A DNA stretch of 64,000 bases, taken from contig NZ_PCOQ01000028.1 in the NCBI RefSeq assembly GCF_002975275.1, forward strand, positions 1 to 64,000, read 5' to 3'. A model generated the notes under the pieces. The model saw only the letters and a list, made by a program, of their open reading frames with translations, did no database searches and was not told the origin of the DNA. The stretch is from Achromobacter sp. MYb9. Lineage in GTDB: Bacteria; Pseudomonadota; Gammaproteobacteria; Burkholderiales; Burkholderiaceae_B. The stretch's first letter is position 1; the number at the start of each line of letters is the position of its first letter. The position numbers were made by a program, and so were the translations under genes. Of this stretch, positions 52,496-62,311 are shown one piece after another.

Positions 52496-53599
52496 TTAAA
52501 CAACGATCGGGACAAATATGGCTTTGGGGTCTTTTTCTTTTAGATTGAAACTCAATGATCCACTGACTATTCCTGCGCCTTCCTTTCGGATGATCATATT
52601 GTGTTTTTTTAGGGCAATTCCTTGCCCAGTCAGCCATCGGAGTACCTTGTTCGCTTCCTCCCGGATTAGTGGTTCACTTGCGTTTCCATGGTGCCGAGTA
52701 AAGTAATGTTCCACAGAACCAGCGACAACGTCAGTGGCACTAAGAAGGTCAAGATGTCGAGGATCTTTTTCTTTAAATGGAACTCCACCGCCAATGGTCC
52801 CTAACTCATGCTTGCAATAGTGTCCAAGTGAATTTCCGAATAGTTCAAGCACCTTCAGGTGCTGTGCTTTAGTTGGTGCGATCGAATCGTTATCAGTCAT
52901 CCAAAATACGTTTTGACCCGGGCGTGATAATAGGGCTACTAAGTAAGCTGGGAAGTGCACAATGCGTACTATTTTTTCTGCTACTTCGGGCTTCCAAGAC
53001 CCAAGGCCTGAATCCTCTAGTGTCTTTTGAAGGAGTTGCTGCGTACTTTTTGTCTGATCTCCAAAAATCGAACCAATGGATTTTTCAATTACGACAGTGA
53101 GAAGTAGACCATTGACGCAATTACCAAGATTGGCTAGATAATTATCTAGTGATCGACTTATCGGGCCGTAGCGAAAGTCCTTGAAGGATATTTCTTTAAA
53201 TGGATCATTGAGTTTAAATTTCTCACGAGTTTGCTGCATGGCTTTATGGAAATGTCCAGTTTGATTCCACGCGCAAATAAGAAAGCTATATGTTAGGTAC
53301 TTGCTATCGTGACTTTCTCCCCCATAATCGGAATAGATCGCCATACTGAGGTTTTCATCTCGCAGATTAGGAAGGAGTAGTTCTTTTCTAAATTCTTGCG
53401 CGATTAACTGTTTTTGGTATTCCCAGATAAACCATGGATAATTGTCGCCGCCAGGAATAACATTAAGGTTTGCGCCTTGTAGGGTTAGTTTTTGTGCATA
53501 ATCACGCAGCGCCTTATGTGCTCCATTTTGCAAGGCTCGCTTTTGTGAGCCAAGTATCTGAACTGATTTGGCTATTTCATTCAGCTTGAAAAAATTCAT
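52496..53599 (-). CDS. AT-rich gene of unknown function, weakly DUF3800-like
   Basis: This 367-residue protein is encoded by DNA clearly poorer in GC than its neighbours, a sign of acquisition. Segments SMAIYSDYGGESHDSKYLTYSFLICAW near residue 85 and LDLLSATDVVAGSVEHYF near residue 280 resemble the acidic motifs of the DUF3800 RNase H-like fold (start ...YxDxSG, end ...DxxAG). The spacing is longer than usual and I have not verified the family. No membrane segment is seen. It stands alone in a non-coding stretch, as defence cargo often does. Its function is unknown. Confidence 0.5.
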   Translation of the reverse strand: MNFFKLNEIAKSVQILGSQKRALQNGAHKALRDYAQKLTLQGANLNVIPGGDNYPWFIWEYQKQLIAQEFRKELLLPNLRDENLSMAIYSDYGGESHDSKYLTYSFLICAWNQTGHFHKAMQQTREKFKLNDPFKEISFKDFRYGPISRSLDNYLANLGNCVNGLLLTVVIEKSIGSIFGDQTKSTQQLLQKTLEDSGLGSWKPEVAEKIVRIVHFPAYLVALLSRPGQNVFWMTDNDSIAPTKAQHLKVLELFGNSLGHYCKHELGTIGGGVPFKEKDPRHLDLLSATDVVAGSVEHYFTRHHGNASEPLIREEANKVLRWLTGQGIALKKHNMIIRKEGAGIVSGSLSFNLKEKDPKAIFVPIVV

Positions 53600-53969
53600 A
53601 CTTAATTTTCTGCGACCGATGTCGTTGGTTAATGTGAGGTGACGTGATAAACAGGAGCATGGCAGCTAGTCGCTGCATGACCTGCTTTAGAAATCAAGCT
53701 GTTCCGGGGTAAGGCTGAGCGTTGTAGCGATTTTTTCTCGGCTCGTCTTGCGTAAGACCGCGCAAATATTCTGAGGTTAATTCCGAATGCCAGCAAAAAT
53801 CCTCGTTTCTTATCCATATTTCTGATCTCGACCTCCTCCGCAGTCGCCTTGTGGACGATCTAGCAGCCTAGAACGTGCGTCCGTAACTGGCCGGGAGCCG
53901 ACTATCTCGGACGTCGGCTTCCGACCCAAAGCGGCCACCCCGCCCGAGGCGGACTTTGCTTTGTGTGCT
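53600..53969. other. Intergenic stretch
   Basis: No gene is supported. One short minus-strand open frame (53629-53817) lacks a ribosome site and recognisable features. Confidence 0.4.
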
Positions 53970-54224
53970 CTACGTCAGCAAGTGACCATCGAGGGGAGCC
54001 AGCACCGGAAAGCAGAAAACTCCTCGCTGTCGGAGTTCGAATACCGCCGATGCGGCAGCTTCCAATACTGCGCGTGGTATGCAGAGCTGAGTTCGCGCTT
54101 GATCCTTGTCCCCGAATATCTCTGCCGTGATTCGGTATTCCGCCAAAGCTGGAGCGGCTTCTACCACCAGTTCATTCAGTAGATCCACATACTCGGTGGC
54201 CAGGATGGTCTTCATTTCGGTCAT
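53970..54224 (-). CDS. Small hypothetical protein (84 residues)
   Basis: The ATG at 54224 is preceded by GGAGCAG (spacing 7-8). The product (MTEMKTILATEYVDLLNELVVEAAPALAEYRITAEIFGDKDQARTQLCIPRAVLEAAASAVFELRQRG...) is a plausible soluble helical protein. No family is recognised. Base composition is closer to the chromosome. It may be a fragment of a longer gene. Confidence 0.4.
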   Translation of the reverse strand: MTEMKTILATEYVDLLNELVVEAAPALAEYRITAEIFGDKDQARTQLCIPRAVLEAAASAVFELRQRGVFCFPVLAPLDGHLLT

Positions 54225-55756
54225 GTTGTACTGCTCCGTTCGGTCCGGCATGTCGCTCTGAGGACGGGTTTACGCCATTGTTGAGATATCCCATGACGAG
54301 TAGATGACGGGATTGCAGTCGGTGGCTCAGCAGGTTTGGTGCCATGGCATATCTGAACAGTGCCGCCGTGAGGGGCCTTTGCTCTGGTGGTGGGGGCGAT
54401 TCCATGCAGCGCGGCGACTCCCATCGCCTGCGCGGCCGGGCTGTCCTTCGGACTTTGTCCGAGGCGGATATTCCTTCCAACCGGCCCCGTCCGACCCCAC
54501 GCGGTCAGCGCGTGGAGGAGACTGTGCCGCCGTGTAGCTACCCAGTTCAGATTAGCTCTCATCCGCGCTTTGTCAGTTCTCGACTGTGCCGGGTAAATGC
54601 GGCTTAGGACGGGGAGACCTCGAGAAGGTAAAGGGAATGACCACTTTCGAGACGAAATCCCGGTTTGGCCCTGGACGGCCCGGCTGACACCACGTTGCCC
54701 ATATTGCTCGCACCGCGAAATCCTGAAGTTTCGCGTGCCGGCTGAAGCTCTTTCCGTTCGCTTCGGCTAGGGGCCTGATAGGAACGAAAGTGCCATCAGA
54801 GAATCCGGCGGCGAGAATAGCCACGGTTTCGTCTGCCCCATCAGGCTTGGGCACCGTGCCGCCCAGGAATGAACTGAAAGAACTTTCATGTGAGACAAGC
54901 CAGCGAAGAAATGAGACATTGGCGCAGACGCGTGGGGCATAAGGGGCCGGTCGTCGATCTCACCCACCCGCACAATCCGCATTCATAACGGGCTGAAAAC
55001 TTGTGGACTTGATACCGGCGTAGCCGGGATTGTTCTCAAAATGTCTAAGGCGTGATGGCGGAGATCTCGGAGCCTTCAAGACCCATGCCCGCCGTCAAAC
55101 CCCGGGCGCCGAAAGGCACGGCAAAAACGTCCTGGGAAAGAAGGCCGGGCATTCTGGCTCGGCCATGGACTGCGCGAGGGAGCCATGAAACTGGCTGCCC
55201 GCCCTCTGATTGCGTTGAGCATGGCACTGGGATATTCCATGCCGTGCTCGCCGAAAGCAGCTTGCCAGTCAGCTGGGTTGATGAGCAAGTAGTCGGACTC
55301 GTCGCCCGCATAGTTGCGGGTCAGTGCAAGCTCTTACGTATGGGGCCTCTGGGATCACGGGAAAGGTTGAAAAATCGGCCAGCCTGCGGCCAGAGTTGAT
55401 TCGAGTTTCAGCGACATCGTCAGCGATGTCGACCTGACGTTCATGGGCGCCATTGAGGCCCGCTTCGAGCGTTTCAGCTTGGTTGACGTACACGGAGGCT
55501 TCGGCACAGGGGAACCCGCCATATGGCCGACTGAGTAGGCGCGTCGACATCACGCCCACATCCTCCGGGTTTTTTTGCGTCTGGAACGAAGTGCTGGAAA
55601 GTGGCAAGGTTCATCTGGCCGTGATCGGCGGCGGGCGGCTCTGGCACGCCAGAACAAAACTATTGTTGAAAGGCGGTGCGCTTGACGGCCGAGGCGAGCG
55701 TGACCGCGCGACGTGGATTGATGCGGTGGCCGGATTGCGTGGCCAGTAAGGGCTGA
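54225..55756. other. Degenerate region without an intact gene
   Basis: No full-length gene is supported over about 1.5 kb. Several short stretches look like broken coding sequence, for example a minus-strand frame near 54600-54850 (VPKPDGADETVAILAAGFSDGTFV) and one ending at 55045 (DVFAVPFGARGLTAGMGLEGSE), each interrupted and in a different frame. None is long enough to assign. The region probably marks the eroded right border between the accessory DNA and the catabolic locus. Confidence 0.5.
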
Positions 55757-56287
55757 GTGAACACTGGTATCTGCCCGTTTGACGTGAGCTCCCGGCGGAA
55801 TTTACACCGCGGCTTTCGCGAACCAACTCACAAATTCGGTGCAGAGGAAGGCGCCGAATTCCGCTGGACCTTGCGTCTTGACCGTGAGCCCCTGGCGGGC
55901 ATAGGGCTGGCCGAGCTGGCCGCGTGCCGGTTGGTGTTGTACAGCCGGAACACCCCGTCCGGACGGCTGGTCGCAGCCGCTTTCCAACGGGCGGGGGTTG
56001 CTTGGAACGCGTCGGTTGACATCGTCCGCGCGGAGCTTGCCTGCGCGCTGGCGCGGGCCGGTGCGGGCGTCGCTAACGTGGATAAGTTTTCGGTTGGCGG
56101 GTCGGGATGGCCGGGCGTGGTAGTTCGCCCGCTGCGCGAATCGATATCGGTGGCATTGAACTCGGCCCGATCACGCTTCGATACGCTCAGCTGTCACGTG
56201 CAGCGATTCATGCGTGTGTTGAAGGAGCACACCCGTCACGCCATGCCCGAATCCCGTGCTGCGGCGCGCGAGGGTTCCGGTTTCTAG
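55757..56287 (+). pseudogene. Truncated LysR regulator (C-terminal effector domain only)
   Basis: The frame from about 55850 encodes the second half of a LysR effector domain: EPLAGIGLAELAACRLVLYSRNTPSGRLVAAAFQRAGVAWNASVDIVRAELACALARAGAGVANVDKFSVGG and PLRESISVALNSARSRFDTLSCHVQRFMRVLKEH. No LysR HTH is found upstream. This is most likely a 5'-truncated pseudogene. It ends against, and is convergent with, the intact LysR gene. Confidence 0.72.
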
Positions 56288-57249
56288 GCTCTGCTGTCGT
56301 CGCTGACCGCGGCTGAAGGCTCTATGCGCATGGGCTTGCCGCCGTGCTCCTTTGGGGGATGGTGGGCCCGGCTCAGCAGGCGCAACTCGCTCAGAACGAG
56401 GCGTAGCAATGGGGAACGCAGGTCGCCCTGGCGGACATATACGCCGACCGAACGAGAGATCGCGCCATGCAGGTGGCTTTTTCGGACGCCCCGTTGCGTG
56501 GAGTTGTCCAGAGATGATTCGGGCAGTAGTGCGATACCGCAGTTGTGCTGCACGAAGCGCGCAATGGTGTTCAGGTCGCGCAGGGAATAGACCGGATTAA
56601 AAGGCTCGGAAGCAGCTTGAAAGGCGCGGTCGGTAAGGCTCCGCACGCTCGTTCCGGGGGGCATGCTGATCAAGGGCAGCCGCGCCAGTTTCGCGGGTAT
56701 CCAATGACGAACGTCGGGCTTCATTTGCGCACTATGGAATAGAGCAAAAGGTTCAGCGAACAGCTCTTCATAGACGAGGTCAGAGGCGTCTTCGTCCCGT
56801 AGGGTGGTGATGGCAATGTCCACTTGTCGATCGCGGAGCAGTTGCAGCGCTTCGCTCGCGATGGAATCGAAGAATTCAACCTCGATTCTAGGCTGCTTGC
56901 TCGCCAAGCATCCGATAAGCAATGGGACGAGTGAGGCGGCAAGCGTGGGTAGTGCCGCCACTGACACCCGGTTGTTGCGGTCCCTTAGTCGCTGAGTCAG
57001 TTCATGCATGCCCTTTTCGTGTTGGGTCATGAGCCGGCGGGCAATTCCGAGAATGTGCTGGCCTTCGCGAGACAGGCGCACCGAGCGTGTGGTGCGCTCG
57101 AAGAGTTTTATGCCCAAGGTTTCTTCGGTGTCCTTCAGCAATTTGCTGAGCGTCGGCTGCGTGACGTGGAGGATCTCGGCGGCCCTTTGAAAATTCAGCG
57201 TTTCGGCCAGCAGAACAAAAATGCGCAGTTGTCTCGGCGTTAGATTCAT
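56284..57249 (-). CDS. LysR-family transcriptional regulator
   Basis: This 321-residue protein has the N-terminal winged HTH (MNLTPRQLRIFVLLAETLNFQRAAEILHVTQPTLSKLLKDTEETLGIKLFERTTRSVRLSREGQHIL) and the effector domain (NNRVSVAALPTLAASLVPLLIGCLASKQPRIEVEFFDSIASEALQLLRDRQVDIAITTL). It is divergent from the SDR/CMD/ALDH cluster with only 92 bp between starts, the typical position for its regulator. The inducer is unknown. Confidence 0.92.
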   Translation of the reverse strand: MNLTPRQLRIFVLLAETLNFQRAAEILHVTQPTLSKLLKDTEETLGIKLFERTTRSVRLSREGQHILGIARRLMTQHEKGMHELTQRLRDRNNRVSVAALPTLAASLVPLLIGCLASKQPRIEVEFFDSIASEALQLLRDRQVDIAITTLRDEDASDLVYEELFAEPFALFHSAQMKPDVRHWIPAKLARLPLISMPPGTSVRSLTDRAFQAASEPFNPVYSLRDLNTIARFVQHNCGIALLPESSLDNSTQRGVRKSHLHGAISRSVGVYVRQGDLRSPLLRLVLSELRLLSRAHHPPKEHGGKPMRIEPSAAVSDDSRA

Positions 57250-57341
57250 TCTTTTTGTCTACCAATGTTATCCAAATCGGAACTTAACCTCGGCGTTTCG
57301 TGGCCTTAGCCTCTGCATTACTGACTATCTCTGGAGGTGCG

Positions 57342-58136
57342 ATGTTTCGCCTTGATGGAAAAGTGGCGCTTGTTACCGGATGCGGAACGCTGGGTGATGG
57401 TTGGGGCAACGGCAAAGCCGCTGCCGCCGTCCTGGCCAAACAGGGCGCGAAAATTTACGGATGCGACCTGAACATCGAAGCGGCGCGCCAGTGCGCCGAG
57501 GCGGTGGCCGCCGAAGGGGGTGTGATCACCGTCAAGCAGTGCGATGTCACGGATGCCGACCAGGTCGCAGATCTGGTGCGATCGTGCATAGACACCTATG
57601 GGCGCATTGACGTCCTTGTAAACAACGTTGGCCGTTCTGAGCCTGGCGACCCCGTGTCGATGTCGCAGGATACTTGGGACGATCAGATCCAGATTAATTT
57701 GACTTCCGCATTCCTGTGCTGCAAGCACGTTATACCTGTCATGAAGAGCGCTGGTGGAGGCTCGATTATCAACATTTCCTCCATCGCAGGGTTACGCTAT
57801 GCGGGCAAACCCCAGGTCGGCTACGCAGCGGCCAAGGCGGCGCTGATGCAGATGACGGCCACTACTGCCGTGATCTATGCGGGTGACGGGGTAAGGCTGA
57901 ATTCCGTGGTCCCCGGATTGATGTTCACGCCACTTGTGGAGCGCCTGGCCCAGAAATATGCAAAGGGCGACTACGAAGGCTTCGTGGCGCACCGGCACGC
58001 CCAGGTGCCTTCAGGCCGGATGGGCGATGCGTGGGATGTGGCCCATGCCGTGGCCTTCCTGGCGAGCGATGAAAGCCGCTACATCACTGGGCAGCAAATT
58101 GTGGTGGATGGTGGTATCACCATGGCCACCCGCTGA
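57342..58136 (+). CDS. Short-chain dehydrogenase with extended glycine motif (SDR 1)
   Basis: From the ATG at 57342 (GGAGGTGCG upstream) the protein is 264 residues. It starts MFRLDGKVALVTGCGTLGDGWGNGKAAAAVLAKQGAKIYGCDLN. The glycine loop is TGCGTLGDGWGNG, longer than the usual TGxxxGxG, and the Asp after strand 2 favours NAD(H). Catalytic Ser of NISSIAG, YAAAK Tyr/Lys and NSVVPGLMFTP are present. It heads the cluster and pairs with the next SDR, which has the same unusual loop. Substrate unknown. Confidence 0.88.
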   Translation: MFRLDGKVALVTGCGTLGDGWGNGKAAAAVLAKQGAKIYGCDLNIEAARQCAEAVAAEGGVITVKQCDVTDADQVADLVRSCIDTYGRIDVLVNNVGRSEPGDPVSMSQDTWDDQIQINLTSAFLCCKHVIPVMKSAGGGSIINISSIAGLRYAGKPQVGYAAAKAALMQMTATTAVIYAGDGVRLNSVVPGLMFTPLVERLAQKYAKGDYEGFVAHRHAQVPSGRMGDAWDVAHAVAFLASDESRYITGQQIVVDGGITMATR

Positions 58137-58150
58137 TCGGAAGCCACGCG

Positions 58151-58972
58151 ATGACTGACAACAAGCACGTGGGCGAGGGGCGCCTGGCCGGCAAGGTGGC
58201 GGTGGTATTTGGGGCCGGCTGCGTCGGCCCCGGGTGGGGGAATGGACGCGCGATCTCCGTGCGCTTTGCTCAGGAAGGCGCGCGAGTGGTGGCGGTGGAC
58301 AAACGGCCCGAATCGCTGCCCGAGACCTTGGAACTGGCGGGCGCTTTCCGGGCGAACATTGAAACCCGCATCTGCGACGTTGAAGACTCGGCCCAGGTGG
58401 CCCACCTGGTCGACATGGTGGTTCAGCGCCACCGCAGAATCGACATTTTGGTCAACAACGTCGGGGGGCCCATACCCGGCGGCGCGACGTCGCTGTCTGA
58501 AGCCGATTGGCAGCGGCAGCTCAGCCTGAACCTGACGTCGGTGTTCACCACGTGCCAGCACATCCTGCCCATTATGGAATCGCAAGGCGCAGGCGCGGTC
58601 GTCAATGTTTCTTCAACCTCCGCCATTCGATGGACTGGGGCGCCACAGGTCGGATATGCGGCCGCCAAGGCGGGCGTAACCCAGTTCGGCCGCGTGGTCG
58701 GCGTGGAATACGCCAAGAAAGGAGTGCGCATAAACACTGTTTTGCCGGGTCAGCTGCATACACCATTGGTGGATGCCTTCCTGGCCGGCCAGCAGTCCGC
58801 CGGCGATATCGAGGTCCTGCTGGAGCGTCGTCGACGGCGCATTCCGCTGCCGCTTTCCGGAGACGGCCGGGATACCGCCAACGCCGTCCTGTTTCTGGCC
58901 TCGGACGAGGCGCGCTTTATCACAGGCACCGAACTGGTGGTGGATGGGGGCATGAGTGCCCGGTGTGACTGA
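58151..58972 (+). CDS. Short-chain dehydrogenase with extended glycine motif (SDR 2)
   Basis: The 273-residue protein has the nucleotide loop VVFGAGCVGPGWGNGRAISVRFAQEGARVVAVDKR, a basic/acidic strand-2 end, then LVNNVGGPIPGG, the catalytic Ser of NVSSTSA, YAAAK and NTVLPGQLHTP. It shares the GWGNG loop with SDR 1 (14 bp upstream), suggesting a gene duplication with divergence. It starts MTDNKHVGEGRLAGKVA. Cofactor and substrate not established. Confidence 0.88.
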   Translation: MTDNKHVGEGRLAGKVAVVFGAGCVGPGWGNGRAISVRFAQEGARVVAVDKRPESLPETLELAGAFRANIETRICDVEDSAQVAHLVDMVVQRHRRIDILVNNVGGPIPGGATSLSEADWQRQLSLNLTSVFTTCQHILPIMESQGAGAVVNVSSTSAIRWTGAPQVGYAAAKAGVTQFGRVVGVEYAKKGVRINTVLPGQLHTPLVDAFLAGQQSAGDIEVLLERRRRRIPLPLSGDGRDTANAVLFLASDEARFITGTELVVDGGMSARCD

Positions 58973-58996
58973 CAACTGACAAAAGGAGACGCCAAG

Positions 58997-59509
58997 ATGG
59001 CGCGAATCGAGTACGCGGATACTTCAAGGCCGGAAACGCGGCCGCTTGTGGAACGGATCGAACGGGAACGGTCAAGCCTGCCGAATCTGTATCGGATGCT
59101 GCTGAACAGCCCCCCGGTTGCGCAGGGCTGGCTGGCGTATCTGACCGCAATACGGCAACAGAGCGGATTGCCTGCAAAGCTGCGGGAAATGCTCATTCTG
59201 CGGGTCGCTGTGCTGAACCAGGCGGACTATGAGTTCGAGCAGCACTTGCCCGTCGCCTTGCGGGCGGGATGTAGCCAAGTCCAGGTGGAAGGGTTGAAAG
59301 CCGGCGACTTTACAGCGTTGGATGCGGGCGAGCGCGCGGCGATGCGGTATTGCGACGAGATGACGCGCGACATCCGCGTCCAGGACGCCACGTTCGCGGC
59401 GGTGCGGGAGGCTTTCGACGACAAGGAAATCGTGGAGATAACGGCCACTGTCGCCGCCTACAACATGGTGTCGCGTTTCCTGGAGGCGATCCAGATCGAT
59501 CACGAATAG
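58997..59509 (+). CDS. Carboxymuconolactone-decarboxylase/AhpD-like protein
   Basis: This 170-residue protein has the CMD fold: LVERIERERSSLPNLYRMLLNSPPVAQGWLAYLTAIRQQSGLPAKLREMLILRVAVLNQADYEFEQHLPVALRAG, ending IVEITATVAAYNMVSRFLEAIQID. It is a close relative of the protein at 9204-9731. It has no CxxC motif. AAAGGAG lies before the ATG. It is placed between SDR 2 and a Bug-type binding protein. Confidence 0.82.
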   Translation: MARIEYADTSRPETRPLVERIERERSSLPNLYRMLLNSPPVAQGWLAYLTAIRQQSGLPAKLREMLILRVAVLNQADYEFEQHLPVALRAGCSQVQVEGLKAGDFTALDAGERAAMRYCDEMTRDIRVQDATFAAVREAFDDKEIVEITATVAAYNMVSRFLEAIQIDHE

Positions 59510-59554
59510 ACGGCGCATTCGATAGCCGACGAATAACAACACAAGGAGACAAAC

Positions 59555-60520
59555 ATGTACGGACTCAAAGGATTGGGCGGCGCTTTGGCGTGCTTGACGC
59601 TGGGCTTTGCCTTGAGCGCTCCGGCTCACGCCGGATGGCCGGAAAAGCCGGTGCAGTTGGTTATTCCGTTTGCTCCCGGCGATACCGACCAGATGCTACG
59701 GCCCATCACTGAGAGAATGGGACAGTACCTGGGCCAGCCGATCGTGATGAACTACAAGCCAGGCGCGGGGGGGGGTATTGGCGCCGCCTATACGGCGTCG
59801 GCTGCGCCGGACGGCTATACCATCGTGGGAAGCTCGCCTGGGGCGCTGGTGGTGGTGCCGCTGGCCAACAAAGAGATCAAGTACACGACGGAATCGTTTG
59901 CACCGGTCGCTGCGATTTCGCTGGGCGGCATGATGATCGTGGCGTCCGGCAAATCCAAGTACAAAACGCTGGCCGACGTTGTTGCCGATGCGAAGGCGCG
60001 CCCCGACGGCATTTCCTACGGCACGTCGGGCGCCATGGGCATCAGCCATCTGCTCGGAGAGACCTTTGCGTCGGAGGCGAAGGTCCAGTTGCGGCACATT
60101 CCGTTCCAGGGCAGCACCCCAGCCGTAACTGCATTGCTGGGCGGACATACCGACATCGCCGTATCCGCCGTGGGGCCGGCCCAGGCGCATATCCAGTCCG
60201 GCGCCTTGCGGCCGTTGGCGATCTTCAGCAGTAAACGGCTGGCGGCCTATCCGGACGTGCCGACCTTGCGCGAGCTGGGCTACGACGTCGGCAGTCCCAC
60301 CCTATATGGGATCGTGGCTCCGAAGGGCACGCCGCCGCAGTTGATCGATGCCTTGTATCAGGCCGCTCGCAAGGTGATCGCCGATCATGGCGACGAAGTG
60401 AATAAGACCTTGGGCACAATAGGCGCGGAGATCAGCGTCCTAAGTCCGCAGGATTACAGCGCCTATCTGCAGGAGCAGCGCGCGCTGTTTTCCAAGGCAA
60501 TCAGCCTGATCCGGGAATGA
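59555..60520 (+). CDS. Bug-family (TTT) solute-binding protein
   Basis: The 321-residue protein has a signal peptide (LKGLGGALACLTLGFALSAPAHA, about residues 4-26) and the Bug fold: WPEKPVQLVIPFAPGDTDQMLRPITERMGQYLGQPIVMNYKPGAGGGIGAAYTASAAPDGYT, then PFQGSTPAVTALLGGHTDIAVSA. Bug proteins bind carboxylates and feed tripartite tricarboxylate or orphan systems. Membrane subunits are not next to it. AAGGAG lies before the ATG. Confidence 0.9.
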   Translation: MYGLKGLGGALACLTLGFALSAPAHAGWPEKPVQLVIPFAPGDTDQMLRPITERMGQYLGQPIVMNYKPGAGGGIGAAYTASAAPDGYTIVGSSPGALVVVPLANKEIKYTTESFAPVAAISLGGMMIVASGKSKYKTLADVVADAKARPDGISYGTSGAMGISHLLGETFASEAKVQLRHIPFQGSTPAVTALLGGHTDIAVSAVGPAQAHIQSGALRPLAIFSSKRLAAYPDVPTLRELGYDVGSPTLYGIVAPKGTPPQLIDALYQAARKVIADHGDEVNKTLGTIGAEISVLSPQDYSAYLQEQRALFSKAISLIRE

Positions 60521-60566
60521 TAAACGGCGTGAATGACCAACCACGGCTCAAGAAAAGGAGCGGATT

Positions 60567-61997
60567 GTGACGCAGAAAGCAAACTATATCGACGGCGAAT
60601 GGGTGAATGGCAACGCGACGATCACGAGCCTGAATCCCGCCGATCCCCAGGATGTGATCGGGATATACGCCAGCGCGGACGAGGCTCAGATGCGGCAGGC
60701 GGTAGCGGCCGCGCGCGCCGCCGCACCCGGCTGGGAGCGCAGCGCCACCCAAGTGCGCAGCGACCTCCTGTTCCGTGTCGCCAACGAAATCCTGTCGCGC
60801 AAGGAAGAGCTTGGTGCCCTGATATCGCGTGAAGCCGGCAAGACGACGGCCGACGCGCAAGGCGAGGTCGTGCGCGCGGGGCAGGTATTCCAGTTCTTCG
60901 CGGGCGAGGCGGTCCGGTATGGCGGGGAGAGTCTGCCGTCCGTGCGCCCGGACATCGGGGTGCAAATCAGCAGGCACCCGGTCGGCGTGGTGTCCATGAT
61001 TACACCGTGGAACTTTCCGATCGCGATTCCTGCCTGGAAGATCGCACCGGCAATCGCCTTCGGCAACACGCTGGTGCTCAAGCCTTCCGAGTACACGCCG
61101 GGGGTGGCCTGGGAATTGTTTGCCATCCTGGAGCGCGCCGGCTTGCCCAAGGGAGTCGCAAATCTTGTCAACGGCGAAGGCGCAGCTGCCGGCCGGGCTT
61201 TGCTGGACGGCGTGGACGCGGTGAGCTTTACGGGTAGCGTCGCCACCGGCCGAAAGATTGCCGCGGCGGCATCGGAGAGAATGATTCGAGTTCAGCTGGA
61301 GATGGGAGGTAAGAATCCGCTAGTCGTGCTCGACGATGCCGATCTAGAGGTGGCCGTGGAGTGCGCGCTGAATGGCGCGTTCTACTCGGCGGGTCAGCGC
61401 TGCACCGCAAGCAGCCGATTGATCGTAGTGGACGGCATCCATGACCGATTCGTGCAGGCCCTAACCGCAAGAATGCGCGCGCTGGTCGTAGGTGATCCGA
61501 AAGATTCGGCGACCCAGATCGGCCCGGTCATCAACGCCCCGCAACTGGAAAAAATTCTGGGATACATCGAAATCGGATGCGGTGAGGGTGCCACCGTGGC
61601 AGAGGGCGGCAAACGCGTAGCGGCCGCGACTGCCGGCCACTTTGTGCGCCCGACGCTATTCACCGAAAGCAGTAATGCGATGCGCATCAATCGCGAAGAG
61701 ATCTTCGGGCCGGTCGCGGCCGTTATCCGGGTGTCAGGCTACGAAGAGGCTCTTCAGGTTGCCAATGACACGCCATTCGGTCTGTCATCGGGCATATGCA
61801 CCACGTCGCTCAAGTACGCAAACCACTACCGCCTTAATGTGCGCAGCGGACTGACGATGGTGAACCTGCCTACCGCCGGTCTGGACTACCACGTCCCCTT
61901 CGGTGGCGTGAAAGCGTCCAGTTTAGGGCCGCGAGAACAGGGACGCTACGCCGTGGACTTCTACACCTCGACCAAGACGGCCTATATAGGCTACTGA
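60567..61997 (+). CDS. Aldehyde dehydrogenase, NAD(P)+-dependent
   Basis: The 476-residue enzyme starts at GTG 60567 (AGGAG upstream). It shows the catalytic Cys279 in FYSAGQRCTASSR, the general base Glu245 in RVQLEMGGKNP, Asn149 in MITPWNFPIAIP and the cofactor loop FTGSVATG. It oxidises an aldehyde to the acid. Residues are those of the succinate-semialdehyde/2-oxoglutarate-semialdehyde group of the superfamily, but the substrate is unknown. It lies between the Bug protein and a downstream LivK-like protein. Confidence 0.92.
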   Translation: MTQKANYIDGEWVNGNATITSLNPADPQDVIGIYASADEAQMRQAVAAARAAAPGWERSATQVRSDLLFRVANEILSRKEELGALISREAGKTTADAQGEVVRAGQVFQFFAGEAVRYGGESLPSVRPDIGVQISRHPVGVVSMITPWNFPIAIPAWKIAPAIAFGNTLVLKPSEYTPGVAWELFAILERAGLPKGVANLVNGEGAAAGRALLDGVDAVSFTGSVATGRKIAAAASERMIRVQLEMGGKNPLVVLDDADLEVAVECALNGAFYSAGQRCTASSRLIVVDGIHDRFVQALTARMRALVVGDPKDSATQIGPVINAPQLEKILGYIEIGCGEGATVAEGGKRVAAATAGHFVRPTLFTESSNAMRINREEIFGPVAAVIRVSGYEEALQVANDTPFGLSSGICTTSLKYANHYRLNVRSGLTMVNLPTAGLDYHVPFGGVKASSLGPREQGRYAVDFYTSTKTAYIGY

Positions 61998-62020
61998 TCG
62001 ATCATCCGCGCCATGCAGCT

Positions 62021-62043
62021 ACCCGCCTTTCCGGCGGGTTTCT
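62021..62043 (+). terminator. Hairpin after the aldehyde dehydrogenase
   Basis: ACCCGCC (62021-62027) pairs with GGCGGGT (62033-62039), loop TTTCC, then TTCTGT. It separates the first part of the cluster from the LivK-like gene. Confidence 0.65.
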
Positions 62044-62311
62044 GTCGTGGCGCGGCCGACGTGCGCGGGTACGCAGGCACAGTCCCCGTGGGCTCGTTAG
62101 AAGCCAGGCCACCTGGCACGCCGCCTCAGTTCTGATACGAAGATGCTATCGCCCCAGGGGCATTTCGGTATTGGACCTCGAATCACGTTCTTCGCAAAAT
62201 AGCTACGGCATTCATGTGTCATTGCCAGCGATGACCCGAGGGCGCGGCGTCGAATAGAACTTCGTCGTGGTTGTACAGCACTTATAAACACTATTAAGCG
62301 TGGAGACAACG
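62044..62311. other. Intergenic stretch before the LivK-like gene
   Basis: No gene is seen. The last part (62280-62296) is AT-rich (CTTATAAACACTATTAAG) and could hold a promoter, but no convincing -35/-10 pair is visible. Confidence 0.4.

Noticed and set aside
53629..53817. 62-residue minus-strand open frame
   Set aside because: No Shine-Dalgarno or recognisable features; base composition gives such frames by chance.
54033..54049. GAGTTCGAAT, a 10-bp match to the tRNA-Pro T-arm (40092-40101), considered as an attachment site
   Set aside because: The match stops after 10 bp and does not reach the tRNA 3' end, so it is likely chance; no integrase or second attachment site was found.
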